The position numbers and the translations under genes were made by a program. Below the pieces are notes generated by a model. The model saw nothing but the letters and a program-made list of their open reading frames with translations. It searched no databases and was not told where the DNA came from. From NCBI RefSeq assembly GCF_009689585.1, contig NZ_AP018694.1, forward strand, positions 1 to 64,000: DNA of 64,000 nt, given 5' to 3'. Below, piece by piece: positions 26,078 to 34,238 of this stretch. The DNA comes from Aquipluma nitroreducens. Lineage in GTDB: Bacteria; Bacteroidota; Bacteroidia; Bacteroidales; Prolixibacteraceae. Each line of letters opens with the position of its first letter. Within the stretch, counting starts at the first letter, position 1.

Positions 26078-26962
26078 TTAGTAGCTGGCTTCAGAATCGA
26101 GTAAAAAATCTTCCAGATCATCCCAATCGCTGGCTTCGGCGCTTTCAGGAATAATAACCATTACATTGACTCCTTTATCAAAGTTATCGTTCAGCCTGAC
26201 TTTTCCACCTAACATTTCGGCATAAGCCTGAACAATTGACAGTCCCAAACCGTGACCCGTATTGATTGAGTTTATTTTCTCGTCGAGTTGTTTAAAACGA
26301 TCAAAAATTATCTTTCGATCGTCTGGATTAATTCCCTTTCCCTGATCGTAGACTTCAAAATGAAGTTCTTTTTTACCCATAAAATATTTCAATTCAACAA
26401 CAGAATCTTCCGGACTGTATTTAATCGAATTACTGATCAGATTTTTAAGGATTAAATCCAGTTTTTCCCGATCAGAAGTAAACAAAATCTGATCATTTTC
26501 AGTTGATTCATTCGAAAAGTGGATTGAAAGTTGAATTCGTTTTTTGTCGAGCAGTTGCCGGAAGTACTCACTGATCTGATGGTTTAAATCATTCAGGTTA
26601 ATGACAGAGCATTTGACTTGTTCTTTGCCTGCCTCAATAAGCGCGGCGGCAAATATATTTTTGAGCTGAAAATCAAGATGAAACGCTTCTTCAAAAATCA
26701 GTTCAGCCATATGGTGAGCCATCGGGATTTCGCCTTCTTTCAACCGTTTAATATTTTCGGCCAATGCAATAACACTGGTGAATGGATTTACAATTTCGTT
26801 GGTTATATTGCTGATAAAATGACCTTTTAGTCGTTCTGAATCGTGCAATTTTTCGTTGACTTCAGAAAGACTTCTGACCAATTCTTCATTTTCCTTTTCG
26901 AGTTTCAAAAGCTGCATTCTGCAATTTTCTAACTCTGATTCAATTTCATTTCTGGAATTCAT
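26078..26962 (-). CDS. Histidine-kinase-like protein lacking the phospho-acceptor His
   Basis: A 294-residue soluble protein: an N-terminal coiled coil (about 5-45), a HisKA-like dimerisation helix and a HATPase domain. The usual SHELRTP box reads TNEIVNP, so Asn55 stands where the phosphorylated His should be. The ATP-binding part looks intact (NLISNSIKYS, YDQGKGINPDD, GHGLGLSIV). It may be a pseudokinase that binds ATP as a scaffold or regulator. It overlaps cheR by four bases and lies just upstream of cheD. Confidence 0.82.
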   Translation of the reverse strand: MNSRNEIESELENCRMQLLKLEKENEELVRSLSEVNEKLHDSERLKGHFISNITNEIVNPFTSVIALAENIKRLKEGEIPMAHHMAELIFEEAFHLDFQLKNIFAAALIEAGKEQVKCSVINLNDLNHQISEYFRQLLDKKRIQLSIHFSNESTENDQILFTSDREKLDLILKNLISNSIKYSPEDSVVELKYFMGKKELHFEVYDQGKGINPDDRKIIFDRFKQLDEKINSINTGHGLGLSIVQAYAEMLGGKVRLNDNFDKGVNVMVIIPESAEASDWDDLEDFLLDSEASY

Positions 26963-27822
26963 AACCCTTCTGTATTGATTTTAATGTAAACACTTGGAGC
27001 GATTGACTTAATTGGCAAATGTAGGTTTATCAATGATTCTGAATGACCTATAAAAAGATAACCTCCTGTTTTTAAACTACCTAAAACCTTCGTCAAGACT
27101 TTTAACTGAGTCATTTGATCGAAGTATATCAGTGTATTCCGGAGAAATATTACATCAAATTGCGTATCAAACGGATACAAACCGTCCATTAAATTCAGAT
27201 AGCCTACCTTTACTCTTTCCCTAATCGCTTTTACTACTTTAACTTTCGGGTCTTTTGAATTTTTACTTTTCAAAAAATAGCGATGTTTAAGTTCAATGGG
27301 TATTTCGTCAACCTGCTCCATTGGGTAAACGGCCTCCCTTGCAAATCGCAACATCTTTCCTGAAATATCAGTTGCCAGGATTGAGTATTTGAATTGAATT
27401 CCACTCAATCGCATAAATTCTTCGATTTGAATTCCGATAGAATAAGCCTCCTGACCGCTTGAACAGCCAGCGCTCCATAAGTTCCATTCAGGAAACAGAT
27501 TGGAGGTATTATTTTCGATGTATTCAGGCAAAATTTTTTCGGTCAGGAAACGAAAATGCTCTTTCTCACGAAAAAATTCAGTTTTATTGGTCGAAATAAA
27601 ATCGGCAAGTAAATTGAATTCCATTGATTTGTTATTATCTGAGAACAATCTCATTGCATATTCATCAAACGAACCGATATTAAGGTCACGCAAACGACGC
27701 TGAAGTCGGGACTGAAACATGATCTTCTTCTCCAGAGGCATTTTAATCCCATACTTTTCAGTGATCATCTTTCCAACCTTAAGAAAAAGCTCATCCGATA
27801 TTTCGATAAATTCTGACTTCAC
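26959..27822 (-). CDS. cheR: Chemotaxis protein methyltransferase
   Basis: Methylates receptor glutamates using SAM. The 287-residue protein has the N-terminal helical domain (with SRLQRRLRDL), then the SAM domain with NLWSAGCSSGQEAYSIGI, ILATDISGKMLRFAREAVY and VIFLRNTLIYFD. It stands between the receptor and the kinase-like gene. The neighbouring receptor ends in a possible CheR-docking motif. Confidence 0.95.
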   Translation of the reverse strand: MKSEFIEISDELFLKVGKMITEKYGIKMPLEKKIMFQSRLQRRLRDLNIGSFDEYAMRLFSDNNKSMEFNLLADFISTNKTEFFREKEHFRFLTEKILPEYIENNTSNLFPEWNLWSAGCSSGQEAYSIGIQIEEFMRLSGIQFKYSILATDISGKMLRFAREAVYPMEQVDEIPIELKHRYFLKSKNSKDPKVKVVKAIRERVKVGYLNLMDGLYPFDTQFDVIFLRNTLIYFDQMTQLKVLTKVLGSLKTGGYLFIGHSESLINLHLPIKSIAPSVYIKINTEGL

Positions 27823-27856
27823 TACTTAGACTTTATTTTTAATCTGTATAATGGTT

Positions 27857-29644
27857 TTAAAATCGTTCAAACTCATCGTCTGAAATATCATCGATCTCAT
27901 CCAACTCAATAATAACACCTCGCTTAACATCTTCTGATACAACTTCATGGGGAACAGAGGTCTGGGATATCGTTGTGGTCCTCACTGGATCATGACGTTC
28001 ATTATCTATTTTGAAGAAAGAAATAATCTCCTGAAGCTGCTCTGCCTGAGCCGATAATTCAACCGCATTGGTAGAGAGCTCTTCCGAAGTTGCCGCATTT
28101 CGCTGCGTTACCATATTGAGTTGCTGAATTGCCATATTGATTTGATCAGCTCCGGCACTTTGCTCTTTATTGGCTGCCGATATTTCATGAATTAGTTGTG
28201 AAGTCCTTTGAATTTCGGGAACGATTTCACTCATAAGTTTTCCGGCCTCTTCTGCATTAAAAACACTTGATTTGGTAAGCTTATCAATTTCTGAAGCCGC
28301 CAATTTACTTCGTTCTGACAGTTTCCCGACTTCAGTAGCCACAACACCAAATCCACGTCCGTGCTCGCCAGCTCTCGCAGCTTCAACAGCAGCATTCAGT
28401 GCCAGAATATTAGTCTGAAAAGCGATGTCGCCAATAATTGAAATCTTATTGACAATTACACGCATAGCATCAACCGTTTCAACGACTTTCTCGCTGCCGA
28501 AATGAATATCTTTTTCTGCTTTAACCGCTATCTTTTCGGTTTGATTTGCATTCTCTTTGTTTTGTTGAATATTAGCTGCCATTTCTTCAATTGCAGCCGA
28601 GACTTCTTCAGCAGAAGAAGCCTGCTCTGATGCTCCCTGAGAAACAATTTGCGAAGTAGAGCTTAGTTCCAGGCTTGCCGCAGAAAGATTTTCCGCAGTA
28701 GTAGACACGTAGGTAATTACTTCCCGTAAACGAACGCTCATCATTTGCAGATTCTGAGCCAGATCACCAATTTCATCCTTTTGGTCGATGTCAATTGTAG
28801 CCGTTAAATCGCCCTTTGCCATATTTTGCGCAAACTCAATTCCTTTCAAAAGAGGTTGGGTAATCATCCGTGAAATGAAAATGATAACAAAAAGCGCAAA
28901 ACCCAACGAAATGAAAACAATGACAATCGTAATAATAATGGATGACAGGATTGAATGATCAAAATTCTCGGCAACTTCAGAAGTGTAAGCTACAACCGAA
29001 CTTCGGAGGTTTTCTGATCTTGTTTTCAGGTCATCTAAAATTGCTGAATTTTTTACTTTCAATTTTAGAAGCTGGGTGTTCTTTTCGGCCAGCTCGCCAC
29101 TAACGTCAGGATAGGTAATTTTTGGTCTTGAATTTAGATTAGCACCTTTTTTTTTCTTTTTCGATACAATATTTTCAGCAGGAGCATTTGTCTCCTGAAT
29201 CTGTTTTCCTTTATTCTGTAAAATATTGATGTCCTGAATAACCTTAAAAGTCATCATCATGTTCTGTTCACATTGGGGAATCAATATTTTTGCTTCGCTT
29301 AAATTCTCCTCAAGACTGATTAGCTTTTTCGAGTTCTCCAGAAGTTCCACACCTTCATCAAGTGATTTCTTTAGCGATGCGAGTTCAACCTCAGCTTTGG
29401 AAAAATAATAGGGTTTTCCCGTCAAATAATAACCTTCCATATTAAACGAAAGCATTTGAGTTTCAGAATTAATCCGTTTGGACAACTCCAATTGAGGAAT
29501 AAACTCTGTGGTAAATGAGTTAATATCTTTTTTAAAGAATAACAGGGTTACTATCGTGTTGATCGACAAAATGAAAGCGATAAGAATCAGAACTCCGAAT
29601 GCCCCCATTAATTTTGTCCGAATTTTATAATCAACAAATCTCAT
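27857..29644 (-). CDS. Methyl-accepting chemotaxis protein
   Basis: A 595-residue transmembrane receptor: helix 1 (about 13-35), a mostly helical periplasmic region of about 200 residues, helix 2 (about 235-258), a HAMP domain ([20 protein letters not shown]) and a signalling domain with [18 protein letters not shown]. The periplasmic part contains a lysine run, SKKKKKG (about 162-168). The extreme C-terminus EFERF fits the aromatic-x-x-aromatic docking pattern for CheR. It is the only receptor in the window, and its ligand is unknown. Confidence 0.92.
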   Translation of the reverse strand: MRFVDYKIRTKLMGAFGVLILIAFILSINTIVTLLFFKKDINSFTTEFIPQLELSKRINSETQMLSFNMEGYYLTGKPYYFSKAEVELASLKKSLDEGVELLENSKKLISLEENLSEAKILIPQCEQNMMMTFKVIQDINILQNKGKQIQETNAPAENIVSKKKKKGANLNSRPKITYPDVSGELAEKNTQLLKLKVKNSAILDDLKTRSENLRSSVVAYTSEVAENFDHSILSSIIITIVIVFISLGFALFVIIFISRMITQPLLKGIEFAQNMAKGDLTATIDIDQKDEIGDLAQNLQMMSVRLREVITYVSTTAENLSAASLELSSTSQIVSQGASEQASSAEEVSAAIEEMAANIQQNKENANQTEKIAVKAEKDIHFGSEKVVETVDAMRVIVNKISIIGDIAFQTNILALNAAVEAARAGEHGRGFGVVATEVGKLSERSKLAASEIDKLTKSSVFNAEEAGKLMSEIVPEIQRTSQLIHEISAANKEQSAGADQINMAIQQLNMVTQRNAATSEELSTNAVELSAQAEQLQEIISFFKIDNERHDPVRTTTISQTSVPHEVVSEDVKRGVIIELDEIDDISDDEFERF

Positions 29645-29662
29645 TGCTTTGAATTTATTTGG

Positions 29663-30145
29663 TTATTCAACAGTAATTATCAATTTAATTTCTTCTTCTG
29701 AAAATACCTTCTCAATATTCAGGAAAATGACAGATTCATTATTAAAAGTTGCTATTCCACTTACGAATTCCGGATTAAACTCTTTCTCAGAGATTAGAGC
29801 AGGCCTAATCAGCTCCGGTTCAAAAATCAGAACCTTTTCAACCGAATCAACAGTAATTCCTGAATTATAGAACTGTCCATCAAATTCAAAAGCAAAAATC
29901 AGGATGCATGTCTCACGTGTATTTTCAGCTTCCTGAAATCCAAATTTTAATCTACCATCAAATACGGGTATAACATCGCCAAAAAGATTAATTATTCCTT
30001 TAAAATACTTCGGTGAATTAGGCACCTTTGTAATCTTGGTTAATTCCAGAATCTTTGTTAACTGACCAACATTTACAGCAAAAAGTTTACCTCCCATTCT
30101 GAAAGTAAAATATGAATTGAGTCCATCTATAATACTTGCAACCAT
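29663..30145 (-). CDS. cheW: CheW-like coupling protein
   Basis: A 160-residue CheW domain that links receptors to CheA. It shows YFTFRMGGKLFAVNVGQL, IKGIINLFGDVIPVFDGRLKFG and VDSVEKVLIF, in the order typical of the fold. It lies between cheA and the receptor, separated by 4 and 18 bases. No enzymatic activity is expected. Confidence 0.9.
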   Translation of the reverse strand: MVASIIDGLNSYFTFRMGGKLFAVNVGQLTKILELTKITKVPNSPKYFKGIINLFGDVIPVFDGRLKFGFQEAENTRETCILIFAFEFDGQFYNSGITVDSVEKVLIFEPELIRPALISEKEFNPEFVSGIATFNNESVIFLNIEKVFSEEEIKLIITVE

Positions 30146-30149
30146 TGTT

Positions 30150-32210
30150 TTACGAATTTTCTTGTATCAATTTATTGGTATCTATCACAAGAGCCAACTC
30201 TCCCGATCCCAGAATACTGGCTCCTGAAAACATATCCTGACTTTTAGGCATTCGCCCCAATGGTTTAATAGCCGCCTGATATTCACGAATTACTTCATCA
30301 ACCACTAACCCAAAGAAATGATTGCCGTAAAAAACAACGACCATAAACTGTTCTTCCGGAACTTTTCCATCACCATCAAACTCTTCATGCAAATTTAAAT
30401 ACGGAATCTGAAGCCCGTCAAGTTCAATAACCCGACGAGTTTCTTTTTTCAGAAGTTCTGACCTTATCAGGTGCAACTTACTGACTAAGGATGATGGAAT
30501 AATATAGTAACTATCACCTATTCGAATTAATAACCCATCGATGATCGATAATGAAAGCGGTAATTTGATGATAAACCGGGTAAATTGATCTCGTTCTGAA
30601 ACCAACTCAACAAAGCCGCGCATCGCCTGCACACTGTTTCTAACCACATCCATACCAGTGCCCCGACCGGATAAACTATTAATCGATTCTGAGGTTGAAA
30701 ACCCGGGTTCAAAAATTAACTGACAAACTTCTTCGTCAGTCAGGTTCTCTTGATTGGAAATAAGTCCACTGGCAATCGCCTTTTCGCGAATCTGATCAAC
30801 ACTCAATCCATTTCCGTCATCCTCAATTTCAATCTGCACATAACTTCCAATTGTCGAAGCCTTTACCGAGATTGTTCCGATCAAATCTTTCTGTTTCGAC
30901 AGTCGCTCATTTTTGCTTTCAATGCCGTGATCCATTGAATTCCGGATGATATGCAACAATGGTTCAATCAGTTTTTCAATGATGTTTTTATCCAACTCTG
31001 CCTCCAGGCCTTCTGTAACCAAAACAACTTCTTTATCGAGTGATTTCGATAAATCATGAACAAGTCGTTTCAAACGGATAGTCAGGCTCTCTATTGGTAT
31101 TAAGCTCATATCGAAAGCATTGTCGCGTAATTGTTTGTTTAATTTTTCAAAGGTTTCGGTAACTAACTCCAGTTCCGGATTTTTCAGGCTCAACGAAATC
31201 TGTTCAAGTCTCGATTGTGCAGTGAGAAATTCACTTACCAGATTCATGTAAAGATCAATCTTGCTTGAATCAACCCGTATCGAATCAACAGTTGTTTGGG
31301 TGAAACCTGTATTTTTACTGACTTCAGTTGAAGACTTCAACAATACGCCCGCAATTTCTTTTTCTTCAGTCCTGTCAACATCATTACTGGCTTTAGATTC
31401 CTGAAGATCAGACTCGGGTAACGTCCAGGGTTCTTCATTAATTTGAGCATTCAGGAAAGCAGCTAAAACGACTTCTTTATGAATCACATTTTCGTTGGCT
31501 ACTTTTTGAATTGTAATCAGTGCGTTATTGGCAACAAAAATAAACACATCTTGCAATGTATCAATGCTTTCAGATGTTGATATAAACAAATACCACGAAA
31601 TGTAGCATTTCAATGGATCGATTTCTGCCAATGGAGGAAGACGATCGAATGAAACCTGAATGTTGCATTCGCCTAGAGCATTTAGTTCATCGATCAAATA
31701 AAGTGGATTGGTTCCGTTAATTAAAATATTTTCATCGGGGACAAACGAAATATAATAGGTAATTTGCTTAGCTTCAACACTATTTTCAGCGCTGTTACCT
31801 GGCAGTATTCCAATCTCACTATTTAATTGAGTCTGAGAAAAACGTGTAATCCGCAACTGGGTATCCGATTTCAATTTCGAAGCCAATAATCTGTTTTCAT
31901 CGGTTGGATCCTCAACCATGAGCTGTTTCAATCCATCAATCGCATTTAAAGTAAAGCTTATAACCTCAGAATCAACAATTTTCTCTTTCGATCTAAAAAT
32001 CTCGAATAGTGACTCCAAATCATGGGTAACATCGCTCAGTAAATCAAAACCGAACATTCCTCCACTACCTTTCATGGTGTGCATAATCCTGAAAATCTCT
32101 CCAATGATCAGGAGATTCTCCGGATCCTGCTCCAATTGGAGTAATCCGGATTCGAGCCGTTCGAAATACTCACTAACCTCAACTTTAAACTTCTCGACAA
32201 ATGAGTTCAT
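30150..32210 (-). CDS. cheA: Chemotaxis histidine kinase CheA
   Basis: The central kinase of the pathway. The 686 residues hold an N-terminal Hpt domain with the phosphorylated His in IMHTMKGSGGMFGF (His44), a middle region about 150-300 that may bind the receiver, a dimerisation part, an HATPase with RNSMDHGIESKNERL, DDGNGLSVDQI and GRGTGMDVVR, and a C-terminal CheW-like domain. It overlaps the upstream cheY by one base. All catalytic motifs are intact. Confidence 0.95.
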   Translation of the reverse strand: MNSFVEKFKVEVSEYFERLESGLLQLEQDPENLLIIGEIFRIMHTMKGSGGMFGFDLLSDVTHDLESLFEIFRSKEKIVDSEVISFTLNAIDGLKQLMVEDPTDENRLLASKLKSDTQLRITRFSQTQLNSEIGILPGNSAENSVEAKQITYYISFVPDENILINGTNPLYLIDELNALGECNIQVSFDRLPPLAEIDPLKCYISWYLFISTSESIDTLQDVFIFVANNALITIQKVANENVIHKEVVLAAFLNAQINEEPWTLPESDLQESKASNDVDRTEEKEIAGVLLKSSTEVSKNTGFTQTTVDSIRVDSSKIDLYMNLVSEFLTAQSRLEQISLSLKNPELELVTETFEKLNKQLRDNAFDMSLIPIESLTIRLKRLVHDLSKSLDKEVVLVTEGLEAELDKNIIEKLIEPLLHIIRNSMDHGIESKNERLSKQKDLIGTISVKASTIGSYVQIEIEDDGNGLSVDQIREKAIASGLISNQENLTDEEVCQLIFEPGFSTSESINSLSGRGTGMDVVRNSVQAMRGFVELVSERDQFTRFIIKLPLSLSIIDGLLIRIGDSYYIIPSSLVSKLHLIRSELLKKETRRVIELDGLQIPYLNLHEEFDGDGKVPEEQFMVVVFYGNHFFGLVVDEVIREYQAAIKPLGRMPKSQDMFSGASILGSGELALVIDTNKLIQENS

Positions 32211-32575
32211 TATCGAATTATTTTTCGCAAGGTTTGGATAAGCTTTTCAGAATTGAAGGGTTTCAATAACCAACCTGTTGCCCCTGAATCCCGGGCCTCA
32301 CGGATAATCTCAACCTGCTTTTCTGTAGTAAGCACCAAAATTGGGATGAATTTGTATTTTTCTATCTGTCTAACTCTAACAATTAAATCAAGCCCGCTAA
32401 GATTCGGCATGTGATAATCTGTCAACAATAAATCGATCGATCTTCCATCTAAAAATTGCATCGCATCCAAACCGTCTTTCGCGACCAAAACTTCATATCC
32501 GGCATTCTTTAGGTTAAAAGCTAATATTTCACGGATACTTTCAGAATCATCAGCAATTAAAATTTGTTTAGGCAT
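32210..32575 (-). CDS. cheY: CheY-like response regulator
   Basis: A 121-residue receiver with IADDSE, the phospho-acceptor Asp in LLLTDYHMPNLSG, VLTTEK and the Lys in LLKPFNSEK. It is adjacent to cheA and probably its main target. Because no flagellar or pilus genes are near, what it controls is unknown. Bacteroidota lack flagella in most lineages, so the output may be another cell behaviour. Confidence 0.9.
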   Translation of the reverse strand: MPKQILIADDSESIREILAFNLKNAGYEVLVAKDGLDAMQFLDGRSIDLLLTDYHMPNLSGLDLIVRVRQIEKYKFIPILVLTTEKQVEIIREARDSGATGWLLKPFNSEKLIQTLRKIIR

Positions 32576-32576
32576 A

Positions 32577-32900
32577 TCAATTATTCATAATTAATTCGTT
32601 ACTCAAACCTACATTTTCAAATAAAGTCTTTTGATCTTCATCAAGCTTCCACTCAAACTGACACGCCACGTGAGCGATATTCATTTGTCTCACAAAGGCC
32701 ATAAATAGCTGAACGAATGAAAGATCTATATCTGTAACATTTGAAATATTTATTTTTAACCGATTACCCAGACTATCAATTAGTCCGAGAAATTCTTTTT
32801 TCAGCTCTTGTGAATTTTCAAGTATTAGTAATCCACTTATTTTAATACTGACAATCCGGCCTTGTTCGTCTTGTGTTTTGTGAAAAATAAAGTTCTCCAT
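32577..32900 (-). CDS. STAS-domain-like protein
   Basis: A 107-residue protein beginning MENFIFHKTQDEQGRI. The pattern ISGLLILENSQELKKEFLGLI followed by KINISNVTDIDLSFVQLFMAFVRQ fits a STAS domain of the anti-sigma-antagonist type, with Asp/Ser near the usual phosphorylation site (DLSF). It is first in the che-type operon, one base before cheY. ATG 32900 is preferred; the frame is open to 32963 with a residue string that fits no family start. Confidence 0.68.
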   Translation of the reverse strand: MENFIFHKTQDEQGRIVSIKISGLLILENSQELKKEFLGLIDSLGNRLKINISNVTDIDLSFVQLFMAFVRQMNIAHVACQFEWKLDEDQKTLFENVGLSNELIMNN

Positions 32901-33040
32901 CTGATCGTTTATTGGAAAAATAAAGATAATCGAAATTCTCAAATTATAGTTTATTACCAGCAAATTGACAAAATCGGCTTGATTAGAATTTTTTATACTG
33001 TTTTAAGATTTTTTTAAATTCAAAATTCAGGTTTTGACGC

Positions 33041-33048
33041 TATTTTTG
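33041..33048 (+). promoter_or_regulatory. -7 element before the secreted Met-rich protein gene
   Basis: TATTTTTG matches TAnnTTTG, 24 bases upstream of ATG 33072. No TTTG at the right distance was found. Confidence 0.4.
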
Positions 33049-33071
33049 AATTGAATTTAAATCATCTGGCT

Positions 33072-33680
33072 ATGAAACGTTTTGCTGTTATTTTACTCTT
33101 TAGTGTAGGATTGATTATTGGCCTTTTGGCGCAAAATCCAATAAAAAAGCAAACCCAACCTCAGGAAAATTCAAAGGTTACAAAAGAATACGATGAAAAG
33201 GGTAACCTTACCAGATTTGACTCAGTTTATACCTATAGTTGGTCGGGAAATGACACAACCATGCTGAAATCGTTTTCTCCCAAAGATTTTCCTGATATGT
33301 TTGGAAACGATTTTGGTTTCTTTGCCGACAGTACCTTTAAAGGACATCCATTCTTTGATGATTTTGACCAACTTTTTGCCCAGCCATTTAACGGAGTCAG
33401 GGATTCAATGATGATTAAGAGGTTTGAACGGTTTCATAATTTAAAAGATTTCGATTCTCGCAATGATTCAATTGCACTAAATTTCAATATGCCTAATCAC
33501 TTCTTTGACCAAAATGGCAACGATAAAAAAGACAGCATTTCCTCAAAATCACCACAAAATTCACTCGGATTGCATCCTAAAACTATGGAAGAAATGATGC
33601 AGATGATGCAGATGCAAATGGAGAAAATGGAGAAAATGGAGGAATACCAACGCCAATTTTTCCAGAAACAATCGAAATAA
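33072..33680 (+). CDS. Secreted Phe/Asp/Met-rich protein, unknown
   Basis: A 202-residue protein with an N-terminal signal peptide (MKRFAVILLFSVGLIIGLLAQ). The mature part is rich in Phe, Asp and Asn (for example GNDFGFFADSTFKGHPFFDD) and ends in a Met/Glu/Gln repeat MEEMMQMMQMQMEKMEKMEE, probably a helix. I recognise no family. It lies between the chemotaxis operon and the metal-efflux genes, and Met-rich tails are common in copper-handling proteins, but no function can be assigned. Confidence 0.7.
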   Translation: MKRFAVILLFSVGLIIGLLAQNPIKKQTQPQENSKVTKEYDEKGNLTRFDSVYTYSWSGNDTTMLKSFSPKDFPDMFGNDFGFFADSTFKGHPFFDDFDQLFAQPFNGVRDSMMIKRFERFHNLKDFDSRNDSIALNFNMPNHFFDQNGNDKKDSISSKSPQNSLGLHPKTMEEMMQMMQMQMEKMEKMEEYQRQFFQKQSK

Positions 33681-33759
33681 AAACACATTGCCTTGCCATT
33701 TCTGAAGCCTGATTCTAAAAACCAGAATTGATAATTGCATCAATAATGTCATCTTTTTA

Positions 33760-33767
33760 TATCTTTG
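33760..33767 (+). promoter_or_regulatory. -7 element before the DUF6660-like gene
   Basis: TATCTTTG matches TAnnTTTG and lies 17 bases before ATG 33785. ATTG at 33734-33737 is a weak -33 candidate with 22-base spacing. Confidence 0.45.
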
Positions 33768-33784
33768 TTGATATAAATCGACAG

Positions 33785-34102
33785 ATGAAACTTTTTGCCT
33801 GCATATTATCCATTTACATCGTGGCGCTCACTGCAATTCCTTGCATTGACCGACCAGAGGATAGCCATTTGCAAAAATCAGAAATTGGAGGTAATGCAGC
33901 AAATAGTCATCAGCATACTGAAGGCGACCAATGTTCTCCGTTTTGCACTTGTAATTGCTGTGCAACGCCCGTTATTTATCAGGATTTCAGCGTTCAGTTC
34001 GATGGGTTCTCCTTTATCGAACAAAGTATTTCTGTCGAATATACATCCGCAATATTTTCCTGTCATCTCAGCTCCATTTGGCAACCTCCGCAAATAGCTT
34101 AA
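33785..34102 (+). CDS. Small Cys/His-rich secreted protein (DUF6660-like)
   Basis: A 105-residue protein with an N-terminal signal or anchor helix (MKLFACILSIYIVALTAIPC) and a His/Cys cluster HQHTEGDQCSPFCTCNCC that could bind copper or another soft metal. Similar small proteins stand before CusA-type genes in Bacteroidota. Its stop precedes the efflux gene by 136 bases. A metal-sensing or metal-carrying role is inferred from composition and place. ATG 33785 is preferred over an upstream in-frame start at 33728. Confidence 0.68.
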   Translation: MKLFACILSIYIVALTAIPCIDRPEDSHLQKSEIGGNAANSHQHTEGDQCSPFCTCNCCATPVIYQDFSVQFDGFSFIEQSISVEYTSAIFSCHLSSIWQPPQIA

Positions 34103-34238
34103 TTCCAATTACTTATTAGATTTCAGCAACGAGACCGGCTTGTACTTTTATGACAAGCTGCTGTCGTTCATGTTTTTAAATCTTTTAAGCTCACCGATAA
34201 TTTTCAAATTGTTTCATTTTCAAATTATCAAATTACTC

